Shown here in pieces: positions 1 to 11,773 of a stretch of 64,000 nt of DNA. A program made the position numbers and the translations under genes. The DNA is from an uncultured Lactococcus sp. (GTDB lineage: Bacteria > Bacillota > Bacilli > Lactobacillales > Streptococcaceae): positions 434,001 to 498,000 of the forward strand of contig NZ_CAKPUG010000001.1 of assembly GCF_934191625.1 (NCBI RefSeq), written 5' to 3'. Within the stretch, counting starts at the first letter, position 1. Each line of letters starts with the position of its first letter. The notes beneath the pieces are model-generated. The model was given only the letters and a program-made list of their open reading frames with translations. It was not told the DNA's origin and did no database searches.

Positions 1-366
1 AGCTATGCAGCAAGTTTATCAGGAGCTTTGGATATGACTGACCTAAAAGAGCAAAGCACTGAAAACTTGGACTATTGGACAGGAATTTTTGGCGATCTTG
101 ACCATTTTAATGAGAGTGAAAACAGTATTCTCTATTTAGCAGAACATCACACAGGTGAAAAACCAAAGCTTTACAGTTGGTGTGGTGAGCAAGATTATCT
201 TGTCTCGGGAAATAATAGAGCTGCTCAACTTCTGGAGGATAAAGGATTTGAGCTCCGCTATGAAAGTACGCCTGGTACACATGAATGGTACTATTGGACA
301 AAACAAATCGAGAGCGTTTTAAAATGGCTTCCTATTGATTATAAAGAAGAAGAACGTCTCAGTTAA
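1..366 (+). CDS. estA: Esterase (EstA/tributyrin esterase-like), 3' part only
   Basis: The reading frame is open from base 1, so the gene begins upstream of the window and only about 121 C-terminal residues are seen. The fragment opens with an ASLSGAL stretch that in the esterase D/EstA alpha/beta-hydrolase family lies just after the nucleophile serine, which is missing here. The catalytic Asp is probably in the EQDYLVSGN stretch and the catalytic His in PGTHEW. Lactococcal EstA hydrolyses short-chain acyl esters in the cytoplasm. The family call is fairly secure; the specific name is by resemblance. Confidence 0.75.
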   Translation, partial: SYAASLSGALDMTDLKEQSTENLDYWTGIFGDLDHFNESENSILYLAEHHTGEKPKLYSWCGEQDYLVSGNNRAAQLLEDKGFELRYESTPGTHEWYYWTKQIESVLKWLPIDYKEEERLS

Positions 367-433
367 ACAGCTTAAAATTAAAATATAAAACCTTGAAACT
401 TAAACAAATCCTAAAGAAAACGGTTGCTCAATA

Positions 434-446
434 AAGGCCGAACGAT
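434..446 (+). promoter_or_regulatory. PurBox-like element before the atp promoter
   Basis: A 13-mer with an intact CCGAAC core but G instead of A/T at three flanking positions relative to the lactococcal PurBox AWWWCCGAACWWT. Its central G (440) lies about 76-77 nt before the start predicted from the promoter at 482-510, the spacing known for PurR-activated lactococcal promoters. Function is inferred. Confidence 0.3.
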
Positions 447-481
447 TTACCGAAAAATGTTTGATAATCTTAGGTTAAGTT

Positions 482-510
482 TTGACAAACGGATTGAATA
501 GGACTATAAT
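482..510 (+). promoter_or_regulatory. Promoter of the atp operon
   Basis: Consensus TTGACA (482-487) and TATAAT (505-510) separated by 17 nt, about 50 nt before the atpE start. This is a perfect sigma-A promoter, fitting a highly expressed operon. Confidence 0.9.
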
Positions 511-561
511 TTCATAGTAATAAAAATTTGCGAAAAATCGCACATAGAAAGAGGTCATTAA

Positions 562-777
<216 letters not shown>

Positions 778-831
778 AAATCGTTGATTTAACTTTTATA
801 CTCAACAATTATTTAGAAAGGAAGACTAGCT

Positions 832-1545
832 ATGGAATCAACATGGACTTTTAATGTTGGACCAGTTACTTTTGACGGTGTCATCCTATATATGACAGCT
901 TTGACCGTTTTAATTGTTTTTGGTTTGATTTATTGGGCAAGTCGTAATATGCAACTTAAGCCTACAGGTAAGCAAAACGTCCTTGAATGGGTAGTTGACT
1001 TTATTAACGGCATCGGACGTGAAAATCTAGGTGCTAAAGAGTCTCCAAAGTATACCCTCATGAGTTTTACACTCTTTTCTTTCCTTTTGATTTCGAATAT
1101 TATTGGGCTAGTTACTAAAATCACTGCACCGGGAGACATCAGCTTGTGGCGTTCTCCAACAGCAAACTCAACAGTTGACTTGACTTTAGCAGTCTTAGTC
1201 ATTGTGCTCGCCAATACCCTTGGTGTGAAACAGTTTGGCTTTAAAGGCTATCTTAAAAATGCCTTTTGGAAAGAACCTAAAGCAATGCTTCCGATGACTA
1301 TCATGGAAGAATTTACAAATGCTCTTTCTATGGGACTTCGTCTTTACGGTAATATCTTTGCCGGAGAAGTTCTCCTAGGAATTATTGCCGGAATGATTGA
1401 TTCTGGCTGGTTTATTCTTCCTGTGACATGGATTTTAGCAATGGCTTGGATAGCATTCTCAATCTTTATTTCATCTCTTCAGGCTTATGTTTTTGTTCTT
1501 TTGACAAATCTTTACATTAGCCACAAAATTTTAGCAGAACACTAG
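832..1545 (+). CDS. atpB: ATP synthase Fo subunit a
   Basis: This 237-residue integral membrane stator subunit carries the proton half-channels. The essential arginine is Arg170 within LSMGLRLYGN, next to the ring-facing helix, and the C-terminal LQAYVFVLLTNLYIS helix is typical. Several hydrophobic segments are visible (about 17-35, 77-97, 115-132, 175-190, 195-228). It lies 54 nt after atpE behind an AGGAAG ribosome-binding site. Confidence 0.97.
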   Translation: MESTWTFNVGPVTFDGVILYMTALTVLIVFGLIYWASRNMQLKPTGKQNVLEWVVDFINGIGRENLGAKESPKYTLMSFTLFSFLLISNIIGLVTKITAPGDISLWRSPTANSTVDLTLAVLVIVLANTLGVKQFGFKGYLKNAFWKEPKAMLPMTIMEEFTNALSMGLRLYGNIFAGEVLLGIIAGMIDSGWFILPVTWILAMAWIAFSIFISSLQAYVFVLLTNLYISHKILAEH

Positions 1546-1558
1546 GAAAGGAGTAGAA

Positions 1559-2065
1559 ATGCTTACTACATTATTAGAAACTGCTCCGAATACAGTTCTT
1601 GGTAATATTATCGTCGTCAGTGGTGCTTTCATCATCTTGCTGATCTTGGTACGTAAATTTGCGTGGGGAGCCATTACAGGTATCTTTGAAGAACGCGCAA
1701 ATAAAATCAATAACGATATTACAACTGCAGAACTGTCAAAAAAAGAAGCAGAAACATTATTAGCGCAACGTGAAAATGAACTTGCAGGTTCTAAAGAAGA
1801 AGCTGCAAACATTATCCAAACAGCCAATGATACAGCTAAACAAAATCGCGCAAACATTTTGGCAACAGCCAATGAAGAAGCTGCGAATGTAAAAAAACGT
1901 GCCCAAGAAGATATTGAACAAGAGCGTAAAGAAGCACTTAGTTCAGTTAAAGGGGATGTTGCTGATATTTCAGTACAAATTGCTGAAAAACTCATCGGAC
2001 AATCTTTGGATTCACAAGCTCAATCAGAACTTATTGACAGCTATATTGCTAAGCTTGGCGAATAG
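1559..2065 (+). CDS. atpF: ATP synthase Fo subunit b
   Basis: 168 residues: one N-terminal membrane helix (about residues 14-32) followed by a long charged alanine/glutamate-rich amphipathic helix typical of the peripheral-stalk dimer. It connects subunit a to the delta subunit on F1. It starts 13 nt after atpB with an AAAGGAG ribosome-binding site and is followed by atpH after 14 nt. Confidence 0.96.
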   Translation: MLTTLLETAPNTVLGNIIVVSGAFIILLILVRKFAWGAITGIFEERANKINNDITTAELSKKEAETLLAQRENELAGSKEEAANIIQTANDTAKQNRANILATANEEAANVKKRAQEDIEQERKEALSSVKGDVADISVQIAEKLIGQSLDSQAQSELIDSYIAKLGE

Positions 2066-2079
2066 GAGGTTGGTTGTAA

Positions 2080-2607
2080 ATGACAACAGTCAATTCTCAA
2101 AAATACAGTAAAGCTTTACTTGAAGTTGCACAAGAACAATCTCAATTGGAAGTTATTCTTTCTGAGGTTAACGAATTGACGCAACTTTTTAAAGAAGATG
2201 ATCTTGCTTCTTTCTTCGGAACAGAAGTATACTCTACATCGGCAAAATCGAAAGTTATTGACAGTATCAAAGAAAATTCATCACCCTTGATGAAAAACTT
2301 CCTTGATACTGTTCGTGCAAACGGACGACTAGCTGATTTATCAGAAATTCTTGTTGAAATTAAAAATACAGCAGATGATATGTTTAGAATTGCTGATGTA
2401 GAGGTCATTTCAAGCGTGAAACTAACCGAAACACAAATCGAAAAATTTGTTGCTCTCGCTAAATCGAAATTTGATTTGAACGAAGTAACAATCGTGAATA
2501 CAGTAGATGAAAAGATTGTCGGTGGATTTATCGTAAATTCACGTGGAAAAATCATTGATGCTTCTGTCAAATCACAATTGGCAAAAATTGCCAAAGAGAT
2601 TCTCTAA
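2080..2607 (+). CDS. atpH: ATP synthase F1 subunit delta
   Basis: 175 residues of the OSCP/delta family, which joins the b-subunit stalk to the top of the alpha3beta3 head. The C-terminal stretch with [20 protein letters not shown] is the characteristic family signature. The AGGAGGT ribosome-binding site overlaps the atpF stop codon region, suggesting translational coupling. Confidence 0.96.
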   Translation: MTTVNSQKYSKALLEVAQEQSQLEVILSEVNELTQLFKEDDLASFFGTEVYSTSAKSKVIDSIKENSSPLMKNFLDTVRANGRLADLSEILVEIKNTADDMFRIADVEVISSVKLTETQIEKFVALAKSKFDLNEVTIVNTVDEKIVGGFIVNSRGKIIDASVKSQLAKIAKEIL

Positions 2608-2642
2608 GAAACTCTTTTGAGAAAAAATTCTCAGCCATTTAA

Positions 2643-4181
<1,539 letters not shown>

Positions 4182-4192
4182 GGAGGTTCATT

Positions 4193-5074
4193 ATGGGCGC
4201 TTCACTTAGCGAAATTAAATCAAAAATTGCTTCAACAGAAAAAACCAGTCATATCACTGGTGCCATGCAAATGGTATCTGCAGCGAAATTGCAAAAATCA
4301 GAAAAGATTGCGAAAACTTATCAGGTTTATGCCGATAAGGTGCGTCAAGTGACCACCGACTTGGTTGCTGCAGATCGTGGCCCTTCAAAAAATCCAATGA
4401 TGACAAAACGTCCCGTTAAGAAAACAGGATATTTAGTTATCACATCGGATCGTGGCCTCGTAGGAGGTTACAACTCCAATATCTTGAAGTCAGTCATGAA
4501 TAAATTACGTGAAAAACACCAAGGACCAGAAGAATATTGTATTCTTGCTTTAGGTGGGACTGGAGCTGATTTCTTCCGCTCTCGTAATGTAGAATTATCT
4601 TACGAATTACGTGGTTTGACTGACCAACCAAGCTATGAAGAAGTACGTGAAATTGTACGTCAGGCCGTATCTCGCTATCAAAATGAAGAATTTGATCAGC
4701 TCTATGTTTGCTATAATCATCATATCAATTCATTGACAAGTGAGGCACGCATGCAAAAAATGCTTCCGATTACTTTTGATGAATCTGAGGAACCAGAAGA
4801 GGAAGCACCTGTATCATTGGTGAGTTTCGAACTGGAACCAAGTCGTGAAGCTATTTTAGATCAACTTTTACCTCAATATGCCGAAAGCATGATTTATGGT
4901 GCAATTGTTGATGCTAAAACAGCAGAACATGCTGCTGGTATGTCAGCAATGCGTACAGCGACAGACAATGCTAAAACAGTGATTAACGATTTGACAATAC
5001 AATATAACCGCGCGCGTCAAGCAGCAATTACGCAAGAGATTACAGAAATTGTTGCAGGAGCCTCAGCGCTTTAA
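4193..5074 (+). CDS. atpG: ATP synthase F1 subunit gamma
   Basis: 293 residues; the central rotor shaft. The N-terminal [13 protein letters not shown] and C-terminal [16 protein letters not shown] helices form the conserved coiled coil inside the alpha3beta3 head, with a Rossmann-like domain between them ([15 protein letters not shown]). It starts 11 nt after atpA with an AAGGAGG ribosome-binding site. An acidic insertion [11 protein letters not shown] near residues 197-206 lies in a region that varies in lactic acid bacteria. Confidence 0.96.
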   Translation: MGASLSEIKSKIASTEKTSHITGAMQMVSAAKLQKSEKIAKTYQVYADKVRQVTTDLVAADRGPSKNPMMTKRPVKKTGYLVITSDRGLVGGYNSNILKSVMNKLREKHQGPEEYCILALGGTGADFFRSRNVELSYELRGLTDQPSYEEVREIVRQAVSRYQNEEFDQLYVCYNHHINSLTSEARMQKMLPITFDESEEPEEEAPVSLVSFELEPSREAILDQLLPQYAESMIYGAIVDAKTAEHAAGMSAMRTATDNAKTVINDLTIQYNRARQAAITQEITEIVAGASAL

Positions 5075-5103
5075 GCACGCGGGGACCTTTCTTAAAGAAT
5101 TAA

Positions 5104-6543
<1,440 letters not shown>

Positions 6544-6560
6544 GATAGGAGGTTGCTAAA

Positions 6561-6986
6561 ATGAGTGAAAATGTCATGGCTATTCAAGTCATCACTCCTG
6601 CAGGTGTCATTTATGATCACCATGCAACCTACATTCTTGCGCATACGATTGGTGGAGACATGGGGATTTTACCTAATATGATTTCTACAATTGCTGGCTT
6701 ACAAATCAGTGAGCTAAAAGTGCGCCGTCCTGATGATGTGAAGCACGTGGATTATATCGCCGTTAATGGTGGTATTATTGAAGTGAAAGATAGTATGATT
6801 ACTGTGATTGCAGACTCTGCGGAACGTAATCGTGATATCGATGTTCCACGTGCGGAACGTGCAAAACTTCGTGCTGAAAAAGAGCTTGAAGAAGCAAAAG
6901 CAGCACATAAAGCTGATGAAGCTAAACGTGCCGAAGTTGCGCTCCATCGTGCGATTAACCGATTGAATGTATCGAAACATAAGTAA
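6561..6986 (+). CDS. atpC: ATP synthase F1 subunit epsilon
   Basis: 141 residues: N-terminal beta-sandwich (about 1-88) and C-terminal two-helix inhibitory domain (about 89-135, rich in alanine, glutamate and lysine). It couples gamma to the c-ring and can inhibit ATP hydrolysis. It is the last gene of the operon, followed at once by a terminator. Confidence 0.96.
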   Translation: MSENVMAIQVITPAGVIYDHHATYILAHTIGGDMGILPNMISTIAGLQISELKVRRPDDVKHVDYIAVNGGIIEVKDSMITVIADSAERNRDIDVPRAERAKLRAEKELEEAKAAHKADEAKRAEVALHRAINRLNVSKHK

Positions 6987-7015
6987 TAAAAAACATCCTT
7001 AGGGTGTTTTTTTTA
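6986..7015 (+). terminator. Rho-independent terminator of the atp operon
   Basis: A-rich stem aaacatcc/gggtgttt with a short TTA loop, followed by a run of T, directly after the atpC stop. Confidence 0.8.
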
Positions 7016-7178
7016 TTTAATGTAAATGTAACAAAAAACGGCAAATTTAAATGTTAAAATGTAAGTAATAAGTCTTTTTTTACTTTTTGATGTGCAAGTA
7101 ATTACAGAAATTAACTTTGGAATGTTTTGGAAACATAGTATTAAGAAGATAAAGTAAACCGTAGGAAAGGAGGAGAAT

Positions 7179-7832
7179 GTGACGCTCTATCATTGCCAAG
7201 AATTGATGGAAACAGTTGAAACAATAGAAGATAAACTCCATCAACTTGAAGTTATCAAGATTGAATTTCGTCAAGAAATTCAAGAGAAAATTAATTTTCG
7301 CTCAGCTTTATTGGCTTTTAGTTTTCCTGTCCTTATCTTAGCTTTTTATATTATGAATGATTTTTCTTTTTTTCGTGGTCATGGACACCTGGATCGGTCC
7401 GCTTTAGAAACATTCTTAATTACTTTTATGTTGAGCTTTGCATTATGTGCTTTTGGCATTTTTTTAAATGATGTCTTAAAAAAATTATTTGGAAGTAAAA
7501 CTCTACCTATGGGTCAAAAAGCTATTATTAAGCAACTTTCCACTAAGTATAATCAAAAAAGTCAGTTATTAATCAACAGTTTAGAGGAGACATTGGCTTG
7601 TGATACGTTAATAAGCACTAATCTCCCTGAAAGATATCTGAACGTCAAGAGCTTGAGCTATATTATTGAAGTTTTAAGGGTGGGTGATGCACGAACATTA
7701 CGTGAAGCAGTAGAGCTGTTAGAGCTAGAAATTAAAAATACTCGTGTTGAGCAGAGTTTGCTAGCTAAGCCGAGCACCATTCGAGCGCAAGAAGCTATTG
7801 CGAGTCAGTATCCCTTAGAACAAGGTGCATAA
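7179..7832 (+). CDS. Hypothetical membrane protein with two membrane segments
   Basis: 217 residues, family not recognised. A charged N-terminal helix (residues 1-40) precedes two hydrophobic segments (about 44-63 and 84-104); the remaining ~110 residues are soluble, helical and Glu/Leu-rich. The start is GTG, chosen because AAAGGAGG at 7167-7174 is 4-5 nt upstream; the overlapping ATG at 7177 is followed at once by a stop. Only 29 nt separate it from the surface-protein gene downstream, so the two probably form one transcript. Function cannot be assigned. Confidence 0.75.
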   Translation: MTLYHCQELMETVETIEDKLHQLEVIKIEFRQEIQEKINFRSALLAFSFPVLILAFYIMNDFSFFRGHGHLDRSALETFLITFMLSFALCAFGIFLNDVLKKLFGSKTLPMGQKAIIKQLSTKYNQKSQLLINSLEETLACDTLISTNLPERYLNVKSLSYIIEVLRVGDARTLREAVELLELEIKNTRVEQSLLAKPSTIRAQEAIASQYPLEQGA

Positions 7833-7861
7833 AAAATAAAGAGTGAGGAGGTAAAAAGCTA

Positions 7862-8656
7862 ATGAGAAAAAAAAGATGCAGTATAGTTTTCGTAGCATCA
7901 ATCGTATTAGGGCAAGTAATCATCAATAATCCAGGTCACGTTTGTGCTGCTGCGGTGTCACCTGTGCAATCGGAAACAATACAAGAAAATAGTGTTGAGA
8001 GTTCTATAACTGAAGAGTCAAATACAACTGACGTAGCAACAACACCTGAAACCCCTCAACCCATTACGCCAACACTGCCTCCAATTGTGCCTGTGACCCC
8101 AGATATTACACTCCCCCCAGTAACGATAGAAGAACCAGTTCCTATCACGCCCACAGTTCCCATAATGCCAGATAATACTCTTCCTTCGGTACCTATTGAT
8201 GAACCAGTTCCGATCACACCCACGGCGCCACCGATAGTTCCAGAGCAACCGGATAATAGTTTACCTTCAATTTCCCTTACAATACCAGAAGTGGATGCAG
8301 AAAAAAGTCAAGAGTTTAATAATTCGGAAGTAAATAGTCAGGATAAAGATACAAGAACAGAAGGGATGGAGCGACAAGTATCAGAAAATAAAGATGTAGC
8401 TGCACAAGGCTCTGCTAAAGAAGAGCTTCCTCAAAGTTTCAATACAGGGTGGAAAACGGAGGCTTCCCATCATGAACCCCTACATACTACTAACCATACA
8501 CTAAAGCAGGCGGAGGAGGATCATGTGTCGCGTAAACACGCCATAGCGGTACATGCAGCTGGGACAGGAGGAGTAGTAACAGGGGTAGGAACATCTGTTC
8601 TACTTCTAAGTATCCTCAAAAAAGCAAGTTGGCTAAAACAGTTCTTTGGTAAATAA
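7862..8656 (+). CDS. Proline-repeat surface protein with C-terminal membrane anchor, no LPXTG
   Basis: 264 residues. An N-terminal signal peptide (MRKKR followed by a hydrophobic core, cleavage probably near residues 29-31) is followed by a Ser/Thr/Glu stretch. Residues about 65-143 hold three imperfect ~25-residue repeats, each opening PITPT and closing on a LP(P/S)(V/I) element. A hydrophilic Gln/Glu/Lys region follows, then a Gly/Val/Leu membrane segment (about 231-252) and a short tail with several lysines. The layout resembles sortase substrates, but no LPXTG-like motif precedes the membrane segment; it is probably membrane-anchored with the proline region spanning the wall. No known domain recognised. 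Confidence 0.75.
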   Translation: MRKKRCSIVFVASIVLGQVIINNPGHVCAAAVSPVQSETIQENSVESSITEESNTTDVATTPETPQPITPTLPPIVPVTPDITLPPVTIEEPVPITPTVPIMPDNTLPSVPIDEPVPITPTAPPIVPEQPDNSLPSISLTIPEVDAEKSQEFNNSEVNSQDKDTRTEGMERQVSENKDVAAQGSAKEELPQSFNTGWKTEASHHEPLHTTNHTLKQAEEDHVSRKHAIAVHAAGTGGVVTGVGTSVLLLSILKKASWLKQFFGK

Positions 8657-8659
8657 AAG

Positions 8660-8690
8660 AAAAAATCTCTGAAAAATGGGATTTTTTTTG
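8660..8690 (+). terminator. Weak terminator after the surface-protein gene
   Basis: AAAAATC and GATTTTT arms around a short loop, followed by eight T residues. The stem is AT-rich, so termination may be partial. Confidence 0.5.
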
Positions 8691-8697
8691 ATACAAT
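8689..8697 (+). promoter_or_regulatory. Extended -10 promoter for the hydroxyacid dehydrogenase gene
   Basis: TGaTACAAT with no clear -35 at 17 nt; it lies in the T-run of the preceding terminator. Confidence 0.4.
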
Positions 8698-8745
8698 GAA
8701 ACAAACAATGAGGAGAAAGCCTCTATAAATTTAAAGGAGATTCAG

Positions 8746-9663
8746 ATGCGTAAAGTAGGTATAATTGGGTTGGGGAATGTCGGAGCAATGATCGCTCAAA
8801 TGATTGTTCAAGCAGGCTATGTTGATGAATTAGTCCTTATTGATAAAAATACGGCAAAGTCTAAAGCTGAGGCTTTTGATATGCTTGATGCAGCTAGTCT
8901 ACTTAATAGTCATACTAAGATTACAGTCGGTGATTATCCAGACCTTACCGATGCAGAAGTTGTTATTTCTGCTTTGGGACATATCAAAGCTCTAGATGCT
9001 CAAGACCGTTTTCAAGAGTTGAAAATTAATACACCTATGGTAAAAGCAGTTGCAGATGAAATCAATGCTTCAGGCTTTAAAGGTGTTTTCTTGATTGTAA
9101 CTAACCCTAATGATGTAATTGCACAACTTTATTCACAAGCTCTTAACCTTCCTAAAAATCAAGTTTTTGGTACAGGAACATATTTAGATTCTGCACGTTT
9201 GCACCGCTACATTGCTGAAGAAGCAGGTGTGGATGCAAGAAGTGTGAGCGGTTATATGCTTGGTGAACATGGAGATTCACAATTTGCAGCGTGGTCAACT
9301 GTAAGTATCGGTGGCGTACCTTTTGAAAAAACTGCCGAGGTAAACAATTTTGACCTTGAAAAAATTGAAAGTTCAGCGCGGCATGGTGGCTTTGTCGTTT
9401 ATGAAGGAAAAGGCTATACAAACTTTGCTATTGCTGCAGCTTCAGTAAGTTTGATGAACCTAATTTTATCTGATGCTAAGGCAGCGGTAGTCTGCTCGCA
9501 CTATGATACTGAGCTTGATGCATATTTGTCAACACCAGCCCTTGTTGGACGCAATGGTGTGCAGGCTTATCCAGGTTTTATTGAAAGTATTAGTAAAGAA
9601 GAAGCAGACAAACTAAAAGAATCAGCACGTGAGATTCAAGAAAAAATCAAAAAATTTAGCTAA
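8746..9663 (+). CDS. L-2-hydroxyacid dehydrogenase (L-lactate/hydroxyisocaproate DH family)
   Basis: 305 residues of the LDH/MDH family. The NAD-binding GIIGLGNVGA is at residues 5-14, the mobile loop carries the catalytic Arg in QDRFQELK, NPNDV is the conserved Asn segment, and the catalytic His is in GEHGDS. The loop sequence and the SGYMLGEHGDSQFAAWSTV stretch resemble L-2-hydroxyisocaproate dehydrogenase of lactobacilli more than classical glycolytic LDH, so the substrate may be branched 2-keto acids from amino-acid breakdown. It is flanked by its own promoter and terminator. Substrate is inferred only. Confidence 0.85.
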   Translation: MRKVGIIGLGNVGAMIAQMIVQAGYVDELVLIDKNTAKSKAEAFDMLDAASLLNSHTKITVGDYPDLTDAEVVISALGHIKALDAQDRFQELKINTPMVKAVADEINASGFKGVFLIVTNPNDVIAQLYSQALNLPKNQVFGTGTYLDSARLHRYIAEEAGVDARSVSGYMLGEHGDSQFAAWSTVSIGGVPFEKTAEVNNFDLEKIESSARHGGFVVYEGKGYTNFAIAAASVSLMNLILSDAKAAVVCSHYDTELDAYLSTPALVGRNGVQAYPGFIESISKEEADKLKESAREIQEKIKKFS

Positions 9664-9677
9664 GATTGTATATTGGA

Positions 9678-9713
9678 TAGAAAATCTCCTTCGTAAGAAG
9701 AGGTTTTTTTCTC
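9678..9713 (+). terminator. Terminator after the hydroxyacid dehydrogenase gene
   Basis: AATCTCCTTC/GAAGAGGTTT hairpin with a GTAA loop and one bulge, then a T-run. Confidence 0.65.
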
Positions 9714-9773
9714 TGTTCAATTGCTTTGAAATAAAGTATAATTAAGGATATATATAGAAGATAAGGTGAGTTC

Positions 9774-10478
9774 ATGGTTGAGATTTATTTGGTAAGACAC
9801 GGAAAAACGATGTTTAATACAATCGGTAGAGCACAAGGCTGGTCGGATACTCCGCTCACAGCTGAAGGTGAGCGTGGGGCGATGGAGTTAGGTTTAGGCT
9901 TCAAAGCTAAAGGGCTGAAGTTTGACCGCGCTTATTCTTCTGACTCAGGAAGAACAATACAAACGATGGGCTTTATCTTGGAATACTCTGAGAACAAAAA
10001 TATTCCATATAAGATGGACAAGCGCATTCGTGAATGGTGTTTTGGTTCTTTTGACGGGGGATACGATGGAGAACTTTTTGATGGTGTTCTTCCTATTATC
10101 TTTGCTGAAAAAGGCATGAAAGAGTCTGGTAAATTTCCATCAGATGAGGAACTGGCACGTGCTATTTATGAAGTCGATACTGCAGGTTGGGCGGAAACAT
10201 GGGAAGAACTCTCTGGACGTATCGTGAATGGCTTTTCTGATATGGCTAATGAAGCAGAAGCTGCTGGAGCGAAAAATATTGTCATCGTTAGCCATGGTAT
10301 GACTATCGCAAGTTATATTAAAATGCTTCGTCCAGATAAAGAACGTCCGCATAATTTGGATAATGGTTCTGTGACTCATCTGACTTTTGAAAATGGAAAG
10401 TTTGAAGTGGGGGAGATCGGGTCAATGGAGTATCGTAAACTTGGAGCAGAAATCGTAAAAAATGCAAAGAAGAACTAA
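9774..10478 (+). CDS. Histidine phosphatase (phosphoglycerate mutase-like)
   Basis: 234 residues of the histidine phosphatase superfamily. The phospho-accepting His is in LVRHGKTMFN near the N-terminus, the second catalytic His in IVSHGMTI, with the conserved Arg-containing SDSGRTIQT and acidic REW stretches between. It is probably a cofactor-independent small-molecule phosphatase rather than the glycolytic mutase. The 3' end overlaps the next gene by 17 nt, so translation is likely coupled. Substrate unknown. Confidence 0.85.
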   Translation: MVEIYLVRHGKTMFNTIGRAQGWSDTPLTAEGERGAMELGLGFKAKGLKFDRAYSSDSGRTIQTMGFILEYSENKNIPYKMDKRIREWCFGSFDGGYDGELFDGVLPIIFAEKGMKESGKFPSDEELARAIYEVDTAGWAETWEELSGRIVNGFSDMANEAEAAGAKNIVIVSHGMTIASYIKMLRPDKERPHNLDNGSVTHLTFENGKFEVGEIGSMEYRKLGAEIVKNAKKN

Positions 10479-11247
10479 AAAAAGAAAACTCAAAAAGGGA
10501 AGAGTCATCGGAAGCTTAATTGTTCTCTTAGCCTTCATTGGTTTATGTGTATTTGCTGTGAGTAGACTTAAAACACAAGATACGAAGCGCTCAGTCGAAT
10601 CCAATCAGACTACCTCTTCCAGTTCGACAGCTGAAAGTAAAGCCACTGATCTACCTAAAGCCCGTCGCTCGGACTGGAATCTCGTTTTGGTAAATAGAGA
10701 AAATCCTAAAGAAGAGCTGTCACCAGAACTTACAACTGTAGGCAGCGTACAAGTAGACCAACGCATTGCAGATTCCCTTGTTCAATTTTTGACAGCAGCA
10801 CAAGCCATTGATCCTGCAGAACACTTGATTTCGGCTTATCGCTCAGTAGATTATCAGAAGCAACTTTTTAATACTTATGTGGAAAATGAAATGGTTGGAG
10901 CTGCAGGCTCAGTGAATAATACAGGACAACCCATATCTCGTGAGGAAGCTGAAGCTAATGTGAAAACATATTCACAACCCGCGGGAAGCTCGGAACACCA
11001 AACAGGACTAGCTGTCGATATGTCAACAGTAGATGCTTTAAACCAAAGTCCTGAAGATGTTGTGGCACAAGTGAAGAAAATAGCACCTGAATACGGTTTT
11101 GTACTTCGCTTCCCCGAAGGGGGAAAAACTTCCACTGGTGTGGACTACGAGGATTGGCATTTTCGTTATGTGGGTGTGGATAATGCCAAGTACATGGTAA
11201 AGCACAATCTTACACTTGAAGAATATTTGAAGTTATTACCCCAGTAA
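10462..11247 (+). CDS. D-alanyl-D-alanine carboxypeptidase, VanY/M15B family
   Basis: 261 residues. A lysine-rich N-terminus and one membrane segment (about 14-34) act as signal anchor, followed by a Ser/Thr linker. The peptidase domain has the zinc ligands His179 and Asp186 (SEHQTGLAVD) and His233 (DWHF), plus the YRS substrate-binding arginine at 127. It trims D-Ala or stem-peptide ends of peptidoglycan on the outer membrane face. Its gene overlaps that of the upstream phosphatase. Confidence 0.9.
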   Translation: MQRRTKKRKLKKGRVIGSLIVLLAFIGLCVFAVSRLKTQDTKRSVESNQTTSSSSTAESKATDLPKARRSDWNLVLVNRENPKEELSPELTTVGSVQVDQRIADSLVQFLTAAQAIDPAEHLISAYRSVDYQKQLFNTYVENEMVGAAGSVNNTGQPISREEAEANVKTYSQPAGSSEHQTGLAVDMSTVDALNQSPEDVVAQVKKIAPEYGFVLRFPEGGKTSTGVDYEDWHFRYVGVDNAKYMVKHNLTLEEYLKLLPQ

Positions 11248-11277
11248 AATAAAGGGACTTAAAGGAGTCACACATCA

Positions 11278-11682
11278 ATGTTGAATAAAGCTTACTTGAT
11301 TTTATATGCTAATATTGCCTTATTTCTCTATACTTTAATGATTATTGGCCAGCGGCTTTTAGCCTCACCCAATACTTTTACGACTGTCTTTCAAAATACA
11401 AGCCGTACAATAATGGGCTTCATCAATAAAACACTAGCACCAGTAGCCCAATGGCAAAATGTAATAGAAATACTCTTAGTTTTTCTCCTCATCTTGCTCA
11501 TACTCCGATTTTTCAATGTGGGACTACGGTTTTTAGAGATAGCAGCTGTGTTGGTACTTGTTGATTGGGGATATCAATATCTTATGCATCAGCAAAATTT
11601 AGGACTCTTGTTTCCATTAGCTGTCATGCTTGTCACTCTCTTTAGTATCCGTTTCATTGCAAAAGAAATAGGTTTTATATAA
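11278..11682 (+). CDS. Small hydrophobic membrane protein, unknown
   Basis: 134 residues with about four membrane segments (roughly 5-27, 58-80, 83-100, 108-130). No family recognised. It follows the carboxypeptidase gene by 30 nt, so it probably shares that transcript, and it ends 2 nt into the large CIRCE-containing palindrome that should stop transcription. Confidence 0.7.
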   Translation: MLNKAYLILYANIALFLYTLMIIGQRLLASPNTFTTVFQNTSRTIMGFINKTLAPVAQWQNVIEILLVFLLILLILRFFNVGLRFLEIAAVLVLVDWGYQYLMHQQNLGLLFPLAVMLVTLFSIRFIAKEIGFI

Positions 11683-11735
11683 AAGAACCAAAAATTAGCA
11701 CTCTATAAAAAAGAGTGCTAATTTTTGGTTCTTTT
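11681..11735. terminator. 23-bp perfect inverted repeat: terminator with embedded CIRCE
   Basis: Arms 11681-11703 and 11713-11735 are perfectly complementary over 23 bp around a 9-nt loop. The right arm ends in CTTTT, so the structure can act as a terminator for the upstream gene; the left arm is A-rich, so it could also act on the other strand. The inner 9 bp of each arm form a perfect HrcA operator. Confidence 0.85.
11695..11721. promoter_or_regulatory. CIRCE operator 1 (HrcA site)
   Basis: TTAGCACTC-N9-GAGTGCTAA, an exact match to the CIRCE consensus. It lies upstream of the hrcA -35 and inside the longer palindrome. Confidence 0.95.
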
Positions 11736-11737
11736 GC

Positions 11738-11766
11738 TTGACAAGATAGTAGATAAGGGTTATAAT
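11738..11766 (+). promoter_or_regulatory. Promoter of hrcA-grpE-dnaK
   Basis: TTGACA (11738-11743), 17-nt spacer, TATAAT (11761-11766): a perfect sigma-A promoter lying between two CIRCE operators. Confidence 0.95.
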
Positions 11767-11773
11767 AATATTG

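Noticed and set aside
427..540. Possible riboswitch in the atpE leader
   Set aside because: No conserved aptamer blocks or terminator; only a promoter and a PurBox-like element could be supported.
8040..8280. CRISPR-like or tandem DNA repeat
   Set aside because: The repetition is a protein-level proline repeat with diverged DNA and no regular spacers.
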